Source of the DNA: Oryzias latipes
Lineage: Eukaryota; Chordata; Actinopteri; Beloniformes; Adrianichthyidae
NCBI RefSeq assembly: GCF_002234675.1
Contig: NC_019865.2
Span: 31,523,945-31,587,944 of the forward strand
Length of the DNA: 64,000 nucleotides
Direction of reading: 5' to 3'
This document shows, piece by piece, positions 1 through 12,958 of this stretch. The notes under the pieces were generated by a model that was given only the letters and a program-made list of their open reading frames with translations, searched no databases and was not told where the DNA came from. Numbering within the stretch: position 1 is the first letter of the stretch; every line of letters begins with the position of its first letter. Both the position numbers and the translations under genes were made by a program.

Positions 1-1296
1 TGCTGCAGATGGAGGGGGGGGGGCACTTTTTTACACGACTTTTAACATATTTTACGACAGAGTTTAATAATAATGGGTGTTAAAATTATTTTAGAAATAT
101 TCAAAGTGTTCAGCTACCTTTGCCTAAAGGCTTCACTGTGGCCTACAAATGCATGGAAGCATTTTGTTATGTGTCTTAAGCGTCAATTGCCCCTGTTGCA
201 TTTCTCTTAGAAATGATATTCTTGCTGGTATTTAAGATAATCGACATTTTCAAATGTTCTTTTATATTTAAACTATTTTAGGATTAAAGCAAAAAAAAAA
301 AAGCAAATTCTTGTTTTGACCCAGGTATTTCATTGCGATGTTGACTCTGTGTAACTGGAGTGTCACTTCAACCACAGCAAACCAGCAAAAAGACAGTGCT
401 GGACTTGTTGCAAACGCTTTCTAACCCACTCCTTCCTCTGACAAATCACAGACTGATGGAAATGAAGATGAGGAGTAGAAGTGACCAAGAGGGGATCAAA
501 GTATTTCTTGCAGCTTTGCATGTCTCCAGTGGTTTGTCTGTCCAGACAGGGATGGATTGCATCTCCTTGCAAAATGTAAATTGGTTACCAGCAAATCCTC
601 TGAGATGGGTAACTTGAAGAGATTTGAGGTGTGGAGGAAAAAGCCCTCCACTGATTTCTTGTAGCTTCAGCTGATTTCCTGTATGTGATCCCGTCTGGTC
701 CTCAGTTCCATAGTAGTTTAAAAAGTCCTGGCTGTAGTGACGCAGCTGGAGGTTCTTCTGTTTGCTGTCTTGTTAGACAGTGGCAGACTCAGAAAGGCTA
801 CAAATGTCTGACAATCAATACAGTTTGGTATTTATTTAATATGTTCCACCATTCAAGCTGCATTCAGTTTTCCATCCAACACCACTTTGTTTGGTGAAGG
901 AGAACAGGAGAACATGCCGGTCAATGAAATGGCAGAACTTTCGATAATGAAGTTATAACTTTGGACATGAACTTGTTTCCTCCTAAAAAAGAAAAAATAC
1001 AATAAACGTCTTTCAAAGAAAATGTCTTGAAGCTGTTGAGAAGCTGAAATTGGTTGTCATACTTCCTCAGTTTCCTGGCACTCAGACACCAGCAGAGTGC
1101 ACTGATCTGAGTCTGTTCTCAGACTTCTGGAAGCTGCTGTCTCAGTCGTTTTGTTCCGTAGATTTGAAGCCTCAAAGGAGAACCAGGACTTCCAGCTGAG
1201 GTTTCAGATTCCTGGTCTAGAAAGACGAGCTTCTTTAACATGACTAGGCCATTTTAGACCAGCTGAGGCTGCTTGTTTCTCAGCCTGCATGAATGA

Positions 1297-3906
<2,610 letters not shown>

Positions 3907-3920
3907 GGGCCTGCTGTTGT

Positions 3921-3949
3921 GGGCGGGGGTGGGGGTGGGGGGGTGGGGG
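3921..3949 (+). promoter_or_regulatory. G-quadruplex-forming run just after the rhoa stop codon
   Basis: Fifteen bases past the rhoa TAG lies a run of five G tracts (3 to 7 G each) separated by single C or T bases. It satisfies the G3+N1-7 pattern on the sense strand, so it could fold in the mRNA 3' UTR. Folding and effect are inferred. Confidence 0.6.
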
Positions 3950-4979
3950 TGAAAATCAAAGCAGGAAGAAAAACCGAAAAGAGACAGGAAATGTGTGGGT
4001 CAGGGGTCGTCCTCTAGTGCTGCCACAGTCCCGGGTTCAGAAGAGCCCAGAGGGACGGCCCCTCACATCCTGCACTTCCATCTTATTGGCTGGGGTGCGG
4101 CGTTCTTCCATCTGGTGCTGCAGTCCGGATAGCCTCCCAGTCCGGCCCCCAAATGAACTGAAGATGGTCAGAGTGCTGTTACTGGAGCTGCACCAGAACC
4201 AGTTTGGAGCATGCTGATGTGGGTCCAAACGGTTCTGCTGTGAGCTCAGCCTGACCGGGCTGCAGCACTGGATGGAAAGAACCGCAGATGTTCTCCTGCC
4301 TTGTTGCCTGTTTGAATTCTGTGCCTGTTTTCTGTTCGTCCGTCTAGCGTCCTACACACCGCGGGGTCATTTCCTGTCGCCTCTAAGCTCTGAAGAATTG
4401 GTTTTTCCTTTTAGTTTCCTGTCCAGATCCTTTGGACCAGCCTCTCATGTGGGAATTTCATATTTGATGTTAACTTGACTTGGGTTTGACTCCTGAAAAC
4501 ACGAGGACAGTGCGGGCTAACCCACCTGGCTTCAGAGCTCCAGAAGAGGACGCTCTCGTCTGTGGGCCGGCTGCAGCGCTGCGCTAACCACGCCCACCCA
4601 TCATCACGCTCAAACCTCAGCGTTTGACATCCACAGCCTTGGAGCAGCCCAGATGCTAACATGTGCATCCCAGAAGACGCCGGCGTCCGGACACGAGGGG
4701 AGGTCCTTCCTGAGCCAGTCTGGAATGGAGTTGGACGGTTGGTGGTGGACTGGTGGAAGCGTGTCTCCTCCAGGACTACTTTGAGCGCGTCCTGCAGGTT
4801 TGAGTCGAGCGCGTTCTGTGGGAAGACGAGGGAACCCAGCGCCTCGTTCTGACAGGCGACCTCTGCTGGCGCTCGCGTCTGCTTCCATTCAGGTGCAGGT
4901 TTATGTCCCGTTTTACTGTTTGCACAAACATGGAGACCAAGAGTCAGCGTCCTTGTATACTTTGAAGGCTCTCTGAAAG

Positions 4980-6184
4980 TATGGAGAGAAATTAGACTCA
5001 GTCAGATTTGTGCATGCGTAATTCTTGATTTGTGCGTAAATTAGGATTTGTGTATGCATATTCTTGCTTTGTTCGTGCGTAAATTAGGATTTGTGCATAA
5101 ATTTGGATTTGTGCGTGATTTGTTACTCACATAATACGTTTTGTGTATAAGTTAAAAAAATATAAAATGAAAAAAATACAAAATGCAATTTACGTATGCA
5201 CAAATTAAGATTACAACAGCTTGAAACTACTTACACACACACATCTTTAAAAACACGCACGAATCCCTTGTTACGCACACACAAAGCCAAAGTTACGCAC
5301 GGATCTACCGTGAGACTGTTTTCACGTCTCACAATTTCGTCCGTAAATGCTGCGTTTAAATACCAGTGGAATGCTCGGTCATTAGAATTTTCCTATCAGC
5401 CTTCCCTTCTAAACGTATTTCCTTCAGTGGGTGTAGCAGGGCTTAAAAAAACTTTAAAGGAAAATAAAAATTATTATCTGATAATATGACGTTCACTTTT
5501 AAACGCTAATATATATGTTAAAAGTATATTATTCTCAGAGACACCGAATTGATACAAAATGCGTAACAGGAACGACCAGTAGGGGGCACTGTTTTTTTCT
5601 TCCGGAAAAATCAAAGGCAGTCAGACTGAGAGAGTCACGGGTAGAATGGCGGCCCATCTCGGTGGTCAGCGCCCCGAAGTAAGTAGCCTCTATGTTCAAC
5701 ACTAACATCTACTGTCTTCATGTATTGATTGAGTCATTGTCTGGATACCTTTAGAAGGGAAGGCTGATAGGAAAATTCTAATGACCGAGCATTCCACTGG
5801 TATTTAAACGCAGCACTTACGGACGGATTTGTGAGACGTGAAAACAGTCTCACGGTAGATCCGTGCGTAACTTTGGCTTTGTGTGTGCGTAACAAGGGAT
5901 TCGTGCGTGTTTTTTAAAGATGTGTGTGTGTAAGTAGTTTCAAGCTGTTGTAATCTTAATTTGTGCATACGTAAATTGCATTTTGTATTTTTTTCATTTT
6001 ATATGTTTTTAACTTATACACAAAACGTATTATGTGAGTAACAAATCACGCACAAATCCAAATTTATGCACAAATCCTAATTTACGCGCGAACAAAGCAA
6101 GAATATGCAAACACAAATCCTAATTTACGCACAAATCAAGAATTACGCACGCACAAATCCGACTGAGTCTAATTTCTCTCCATA
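4980..6184. mobile_element. 1.2 kb foldback DNA element with ~434-bp terminal inverted repeats
   Basis: Left arm 4980-5413 and right arm 5750-6184 are near-perfect reverse complements around a 336-bp unique loop. The ends read TATGGAGAGAAATTAGACTC. The flanks carry TGAAAG on both sides (4974-4979 and 6185-6190), which fits a 6-bp target-site duplication. No transposase is encoded, so it is non-autonomous. The arms are built from degenerate repeats of 'atttgtgcgtaaattagg'. The family is not recognised. A 2-bp TA duplication is an alternative reading of the ends. Confidence 0.85.
5576..5678 (+). promoter_or_regulatory. promoter/first-exon-like segment in the foldback loop (CTCF-like site, ETS-like site, ATG exon with donor)
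   Basis: The loop contains, in order: CCAGTAGGGGGCACTG (5576-5591), which matches the vertebrate CTCF core consensus at every position; CTTCCGGAAAA (from about 5600), an ETS-type site common in housekeeping promoters; then ATGGCGGCC at 5646 opening an 11-codon frame (MAAHLGGQRPE) that runs into a strong GTAAGT donor at 5679. This is the layout of a TATA-less promoter plus first coding exon, possibly captured from a host gene. No downstream exon was found, so function is inferred. Confidence 0.45.
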
Positions 6185-6249
6185 TGAAAGGGCTGTTTGT
6201 AACATGTTTTTGTGTTTCTGATTTCATCTTTTCTATGTAATCTAAAGGA

Positions 6250-6255
6250 AATAAA
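6250..6255 (+). terminator. candidate distal poly(A) signal of rhoa
   Basis: AATAAA in the sequence that resumes after the foldback element. It is the first canonical signal outside that element downstream of the rhoa stop codon. Confidence 0.4.
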
Positions 6256-6579
6256 TGTATGCAGGTCTGTGCTGACCTTTACTGACCTCCAGTTGAGGGT
6301 TAAACTCCGCCGTGTCCATGGAGGCTCTCACTAGGCCCAGCTGGGTGGGAATGAAGTTTGGTTTTCATTGGGTTTGTGGAGAAAACTGTCACATCCGTCC
6401 ACGTCCTCCTTTAGTTTCTGCTGGTTCTTCTGCAGAGCACGTTCAGCCGTAACGGTGTACTAAAACTTCTATCATATTTGAAAGGAACCGTTTCAGACTT
6501 TTGAGTAAATTTAGTTAAACTTTGTGGGTTTTTCACCCGTTATTGATGACTTTTGAGATGTTTGTTTAACTGCAGTTGA

Positions 6580-6770
6580 CTGAACAGAAGTGTTGGGACC
6601 ACAGATCTGATACAGGGAGGAGACGAAAACCTTACTGCACTAACTCTAGGAGTCCTCTCCTGTGGGTCCCTGAAGAAGTCTTTGGGGCAGCTGCTCATCT
6701 CACCGCTCACGTTCTCGTGTGGATTAAGGTCCTGAGATTCAATTGACCAACCCAGACGATCCAGAACCAA
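6580..6770 (-). pseudogene. Tc1-like transposase scrap
   Basis: The reverse strand reads WSIESQDLNPHENVSGEM, a decayed form of the Tc1-family catalytic stretch that normally resembles WPxQSPDLNPIENxWG. No terminal repeats were found around it. The rest of the spacer between the convergent rhoa and Nudix genes (about 6280-7592) shows no gene. It includes TTTATT at 6968-6973 and 7480-7485, candidate reverse-strand poly(A) signals for the Nudix gene. Confidence 0.5.
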
Positions 6771-7592
6771 AGTTCTGCTCTCTAACAGATGATCATTATC
6801 TTGTTAAAACACCTAAAGCGTCTACACTTCTTCACATCAGGTTTCCTCACAGCCAAACTGTCTTTACGTCTTTTCTGTGGAGTGACTCTGCTTCCCGTCA
6901 ACAGCGCTTGAACTCATACCTGCCTTTGTTAAAGGACAACAAGAAAATCTATTTGTTTATATTGAGGTTTTATTTAAAAGCTATAGTTGATTTAATCAAA
7001 TCATACAAACAGGGACATGCATACCAAAGCAGCTCCTTCCTGCCGGGTTCTGGTTAGAGAAAAACAGGCCAGAATGGTTGAAGGTCTCAGAGTCCTGGTT
7101 GAACAGAATCGTTCTGTATCCAGAGACTGAATCCAAGTCGAGGAAGGGACACTTGATTGGATGAATCCAGACCAATCAGCAGGAAACCGCTTGTCTGTGA
7201 TTGGCTGGTTTATAGAATATTCGTAAAGCTGAGCTCAGTTGAGAATTGAGATTAAATGAAAGAGATAAAAGAGAACATATCTGAAAATGGTTGCGTGAAA
7301 TAACCCAATATTTTTAACAAAGGCCACAAATGCAAAGAATTATTTTGGAACCAAAGAAGGCGATTCGGAAAACCCTGACAGGATTTATCAAACAAACGTG
7401 GCACTTTTTAATTCTAAACTTTTATACTAAACTGATCATTTTTATGGAGTGTAGGAAGTTTTTACTTCAAACCCATGACTTTATTTCTAATTTTAGTGGC
7501 ATAAATATTGTTTTCATTAGGTTCTCTGGTTCAACTTCTTGCATGCTGCTCGACGGCACGTCAACAGACGCAGAAGTGTCCGGTCCTTCGCT

Positions 7593-10500
7593 CTACAGGG
7601 TTTGATGGAGTCCTGCCACAAACTCCTGATAATGCGGCTCTGAGAGGAAAAGGAAAGCATCAACAGACTGATCCCTGCCGTCTCCAGCTGATCCTCTGAC
7701 TGAACTCCGCCACAAACCTGTATCCGGCTCCACCAACGAGTGTCGGATGAGGAAGTCTAACACCACCATGGCAGAGTTGGGTTTGAAGTCATCCGTTGCC
7801 AGCAGCTCCTTCACCTGGAACACACAGATGATGATGCATTCAATGACCACTTTCAGATCAGGGAGACACCAACTCACTCCAGAAGACTGACCTTTTCTAT
7901 TGGCAGCAGATAGAAATCTTGCACTTCCCCATCCCCAACTCTGGGTCTGAACCCAGCCGGAACTTCCAGGTCAAAGACAAACTGGCTCTCGGGGAACACC
8001 CCCTCTTCATCCTCGTATGTGTAGCTTGAAGAAAACAGTCCAGGTCTCAGGGTCAGTCTCTGGTACCCTCCTCAGCCGTGGGTGAAAGTTTTAAACCAGA
8101 GCACCATCATGGTCATGTGCAATGAGTTCTATCGCTAGAGGAGACATCACGTGGTTCCTCATGGGAGGAGAGCACCGCCATCTTGCTAAGGTCAAGTCAC
8201 TGCTGCATTTCATTGCATGTGAAGACATTTTTTGCAAAATGCCAGTTCATGGTGCGGGTTTCAACTGCCAAAATCGGAGAAATTAGTCCACGAAGGAGGA
8301 AGGCATAACATTTCACAGGTAAGGACTATATTTTTTTCCTTTTAATGCTGCAGGAGCTTCATTAATCATACACATGTTGACATGCATGATGCTGCAGGGC
8401 TATTATCACCATGCTGGATGATGTACGTATAATTTGCTGTCAACATAAATGTAAACTTTATTTTGTTAAACCTATATACAGTATACTAGGACTGGGCTAT
8501 TATAGTAATATAGATTTATACATTTCTGATTCTTGCAGGTTTCCAATGGATTCAGACTTCAGGAAAAAGTGGGGCCTTAGCAATAAAAAGAGTTAACCCG
8601 GATGGATCACTGTGGTTACCAACTAGTAATACTATAGCGATATAACTCATGTGCATGCTCGAATTTTTAAGCTGCCTTCGTGGAACATAGGAATTCTACG
8701 TTATGTAACTGGAAAATAATGTTTTTCTGTGCTAGACAGAGATGAATACCTTTGTCTGTACTCCCATCCGGCTTGTCTGTCCTCTACTTTTTGAATGGGT
8801 TGGGTGGATGGATGAATGGGTGGATGGATGGGTGGATGGATGGATGGCTGGATAGATTAATGAATGGATGAATGAATGGATGATGATCAGGGGTTGACAT
8901 AGCCCAGAAATTTGCACTGGCCCACAGGGCCAGTAGTTTTTGAAACTTACTGGCCCTGCCTGAAAGTTACTGGCCCGACACCGCGCATAGCGGGACCCAC
9001 CGCTCCGCAGGTGCTTGCAACTTTAGGGGGGTCCGGGGGCATGCCCCCCCGGAAACTTTTAATATGGTGCAATTTGGTGCATTCTGGTGACATCACTTAT
9101 TTTTCTACACTTTTCAATGACTGAAAATAGACCATATCAAACTTAAATCTGCTCTAGTCTGTTTCAGATGTTTAGAAGAGAGCACTGCAGTGTAGTAGGT
9201 AACACTAGTTCAGAAGTTTTCATGCTGCTTCTAACGGCAAATATCGCAATAAATCATAAACCTTAAATGTGTTAAAACAATCTAATGGCAGCTTGAACCA
9301 TTTAACGAATCAAATAAATCCCTTAATGCATTTGATCAATCGGATGGACGCCTTCACATTGTTGACCAATCAGATGGAGCCCTGTTATGTTAGATGTTTG
9401 TAACCTATGTCAACGTGGGTCATTTGGAGTATAATTTTTAAACCGGGAATGGTTATTTGGTTATTTTGCTGTTTGTTTATATACCACAAATTATATCGTT
9501 ATCGCAATTTTAATCTCTATCGCATATCGCGAGTTTTCCTCATATTGTGCAGGTCTAACTGAGATCATTCAGCTAACTAGAAATATTTACTGCTTACAGT
9601 GTTGTAAAGAAAAACAAAATTAAGTAGTTTAACATTCTACTGCATTTGAGTCTGAGATTCAGGTATTTGGAGTTGCCTTTGATTCTTTGACATTCAGCTT
9701 AAAGCTTAGTGGATACAGTTTCATCTTCAATGCATTCATTAAATATCTTGCTGTCCATACTATTAATTATACCCATTACTCCATCTAACATATTCCTATC
9801 TATTCCTGCCATGTCTTCCACATTTCTGACATGCTTCAGTCTCTCTTCAGTGACGGTGTCGGATTTATAATCAAATGTAATAATAACCCACTGGCTTGTG
9901 CCTTCGTTGTTGCTGTTTAACATTGTTTTGTATTGAATTGTTACATTCAATAAAGTTTGAAAAAAAAAGTAGTGAGCGCGTGCCGCGTGGTGCTCGGCAG
10001 TGAAAGCCGCGCGCGCGCAGGCGGGAGAGAAGGAGAAGTGATCAAAGGTTTCCCATAGAAACCCTTGAAGTCTGAACACAGGACTAGCAGAAAAACTAAA
10101 TTATGAAGCCGAGGTAAATCTACACGTTTTTCGCAAAATTTACTTTATTGAAAAAGGTGAAGAATATATAAACCGTTAGATATTTTAGTGGCCCCAGCGG
10201 ACAAGTGAAAAGTAAAGTCTTGTGGTCCGCACTGCTCGAAAAACAGGACCGGGCCAGCGGACAAATGGCTATGTCGAGCCCTGATGATTGGATGAATGGA
10301 TGGGTGGTTGGATTAATGAATGGATGGATGATGATTGGATGAATGGATGGGTGGATGAATGAAAGGATGGGTGGATGGATGAATGAATGGATGGGTGAAT
10401 GGGTGGGTGGATGGATAAATGAATGGATTGGTGGATGGATGAATGGATTGGTGGGTGGATGGATGGGTGGATGGATGGGTGGATGGATGAATGAATGGAT

Positions 10501-12333
10501 TGGTGGATGGATGAATGGATTGGTGGGTGGATGGATGGGTGGATGGATGGGTGGATGGATGAATGAATGGATGGGTGAATGGATGAATGGATTGGTGGAT
10601 GGATGGATGAATGAATGGATAGGGGGATGGATGGATGGATTAATGGTCTGTTGGTTGCATGGATTGATGAATGGATGGGTAGATGGATGGATGGATAAAT
10701 GGGTGGATAAATGGATGTATGGATGGATAAATGGATGGGTGTATGGATGGATGGATGGATAAATGGATAGATGAATTAATGGCTGGATAAATGGATGGGT
10801 GGATGGATGAATAAATGGGTGGATGGATAAATGGACGGGTGGATGGTTGGTTGGGTGGATAAATGGATGGATGGATGAATGGATGGGTGGATGAATGAAA
10901 GGATGGGTGGATGGATTGATGAATGGATAAATGGGTGGATGGATGCATAAACCATGTTAACTGGACATTTAGGATGATTGTTTCATGGATGCTGAGGTGG
11001 TTCTTGTGTTTGCATGACCCAGCTCACCTGACAGTTGCTGCAGGTCGAGCGGTCATGGCAGTGTCTACTGGGACACACGCTTCCTCCTGGCACTCTTTCA
11101 CCAGAGTGTGTTTGATGCCGACACCTGCAGCCAGTCCACCAGCCGCCTAACAAAAGGCAGAGTGACGACATTCGTGCAGTTGAAAATTCTGCGAAGGCTG
11201 GATCCTCCGGCCACATCTGTACGTCAGCCTTCGTTTGTTGTGCTTTAAACTAGGGTCTGAGCTTCCCACCATGTTGTCCAGCAGTCCAGGGTACGTCTGC
11301 TTGGTGCTGGAGCGCCGTGCCAGCCACATGCTGACTTCTCCGCCGTCACTGACGGTGTACGCGTTCAAGTGCACCCCATATCGTTTCACCCCAAAAAGAC
11401 CTGCAATGAAGCAGCAGTCAGTTGGGCCCGCACCCCCCCCCCCCTCACCGCATCAGCAGAACGTACTGGTAGCTGCTCGTTCCATCCACATCACTGGGGG
11501 GTCCGAGAATCTGGGCATCACGCTGTACCTCTGAGAATTCAGAAAGAATTCAGCTGCAGCACAAACATCCCACTCTTTAGTGGGGAAAGACCGGGATTCA
11601 GCTCAAAACCTTTCAGGAAATCAAGATGTTTCTGCTTCAAAGGGAGGATGTTTTTTAAAAAAAGAACCATTTAAATTTTAGCCGTTGGGTTAATGGAGTT
11701 AATAAAGTGTCAGTAAGTGGTGCAGTATCCTCTTTTGTCACGTTGTAAACTACCATCAAAAAAAGAGAAGAAGAAAACATTTGTAAAACCTGGTGGCATT
11801 AAAATGAATCTGTGGATTTTGAGTGGAGATCAGTATGAATGATCTTTCAAACACCGTCCTTGTCCCCTCTGACTCGGGATGAACTTTTTTGTCAATTGTG
11901 AACAAAAACAGGATGAAAGGTGTTTCTCTGCGCATGCGCGCGCATCTGACCTCATCCCTCCATCCTCTGAGGCAGGTCAGAGAGTCCTCCTGCCTGAGGG
12001 CCAGCAGGACCTCGTGCACAGCCTCCGACCTGCCCTCATACGAGTCCAGACTCTGGCACAGGGACACAGCGCCCCCGCGCGGCGCGGTAAACACCTGCGG
12101 GTACCGCGACAGGAGCGACGCGACGTGGGGTCGAATCCAGCCAACCTGCGCGCCGTCCACCTCAAACCTGAGGCAGCTGGCCCGGCAGGAGCCTGAGGAC
12201 ACACGCACGACTGTTACAAGACAAGCCAGACTGCAACAGTTCGGCTCGGTTCAGCTCAGATACCTGTAGAGTAAAAGTTGTTCATTCGGTTGAGCAGATG
12301 GAGAACCCGCTCAGACCAGGACGCTGCAGCCAT
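7593..12333 (-). CDS. Nudix hydrolase, DUF4743 / thiamine pyrophosphokinase-related type (8 exons)
   Basis: Family knowledge: Nudix enzymes cleave nucleoside-diphosphate-linked substrates. This subfamily pairs an N-terminal DUF4743 region with a C-terminal Nudix domain, and plant and fungal relatives act on oxidised thiamine diphosphates. Exons, 5' to 3': 12333-12264, 12192-11951, 11530-11467, 11400-11270, 11146-11028, 8024-7892, 7814-7718, 7639-7593. Phases join to 300 aa. Seen: [19 protein letters not shown] (N-terminal half), [33 protein letters not shown], Nudix box [20 protein letters not shown] (172-191), [31 protein letters not shown], and VVLDFLIRH near the end. The canonical first Glu of the Nudix box is Val, which I believe is usual in this subfamily. 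The short last intron (7717-7640) is inferred from GT/AG and phase. No clear mitochondrial leader is visible. Confidence 0.9.
8798..8887. repeat. (GGAT)n-type tetranucleotide array, left part
   Basis: Runs of ggatggatgggtggatgaat variants in intron 5 of the Nudix gene. The array is interrupted by the hAT-like element and resumes after it. Confidence 0.85.
8888..10283. mobile_element. non-autonomous hAT-like element inserted in the GGAT array
   Basis: Ends are CAGGGGTTGACATAGCC on the left and the inverse of CAGGGCTCGACATAGCC on the right. The CAGGG...CCCTG termini suit hAT. The flanking 8-mers (ATGATGAT / ATGATTGG) share only the first 5 bases, and the repetitive target blurs any duplication. 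Near the left end lies the GGGGGGTCCGGGGGCATGCC block common to many fish repeats. The interior reverse strand at 9699-10079 is open for 126 codons, but it does not look like hAT transposase. It could be a captured fragment or chance. Confidence 0.65.
10284..10950. repeat. (GGAT)n-type array, right part (~670 bp)
   Basis: Imperfect 4-bp and compound 12-20 bp units of ggat/gggt/gaat. Open frames on both strands are simple-repeat artefacts (WMDGWMNE or HPSIHPSI patterns). Together with the left part, this array makes up nearly all recognisable repeat in Nudix intron 5 outside the hAT-like element. Confidence 0.9.
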
Positions 12334-12650
12334 GTCGGCCTGTAGCGCACCGACAGCCAAGGTTTACGCACAGCCTGAGAGGAGCACAACGCCGCTGATA
12401 GCAGCTCGAACTGCGCATGTCCCGGGTTTTTTTCTATAGACTTTATTGAAAAACTTCTCATCACAACGGAGACGCTTCGGGCTACAAAGGTCACGAAAAC
12501 GGGAAACCTCCCGAAACCTGCTCCATGGAAAGGCTCGGAAAACCTTTCTCCTCCGTTCAAACACCGCGGTCAAGTGAGCCGACATCTGCGGAAGTGCGGT
12601 CTCGCTAGCCGTCTCTGACTTTGCATGCGCGTTTACATCATAGTTTACGG
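12334..12650 (-). promoter_or_regulatory. CpG-containing promoter candidate of the Nudix gene
   Basis: The 300 bp upstream of the reverse-strand ATG at 12333 are rich in CpG relative to surrounding AT-rich DNA and contain no TATA box that I can see. Placement is by position and composition only. Confidence 0.35.
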
Positions 12651-12958
12651 TCCACACCCCCAGCGAGCTAAAAAGACGGTATGAAGCGCTAATATCACCC
12701 ATGTCACAGTTACCCATCATCAATTAACATGGACTGTGCTCAGAAATCAATGAGAGCTGGTATAAAGTGATAATGCATACTTCGTCTGACATTAACCCTT
12801 ACATATTACTTATTTATTTGGATGCATGCACATGTATATACATTTTCATTCATGACTAATTATCCAAAGTTTGATACATCTCTGTTGATTGTTTTTCTGC
12901 AGTTTGACAGAGAAACAATCACTCCAGCTCCCCGGGGTGCTTCCAGATTCCAGTTGGT

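Larger units (their letters stand above)
3907..6275 (+). other. rhoa: probable rhoa 3' UTR
   Basis: No further coding sequence follows the rhoa stop. The stretch 3907-4979 has no AATAAA that I can see. Candidate poly(A) signals are AATAAA at 5463-5468, inside the inserted foldback element, and at 6250-6255, beyond it. If the distal signal is used, the whole 1.2 kb foldback would be transcribed in the rhoa 3' UTR. The UTR extent is inferred. Confidence 0.5.

Noticed and set aside
9699-10079. Host gene on the reverse strand
   Set aside because: Single short frame inside a transposable element without splice context. Kept only as a curiosity in the findings.
10343-10948. 139-codon and 102-codon frames ([17 protein letters not shown])
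   Set aside because: Simple GGAT repeat translated on each strand.
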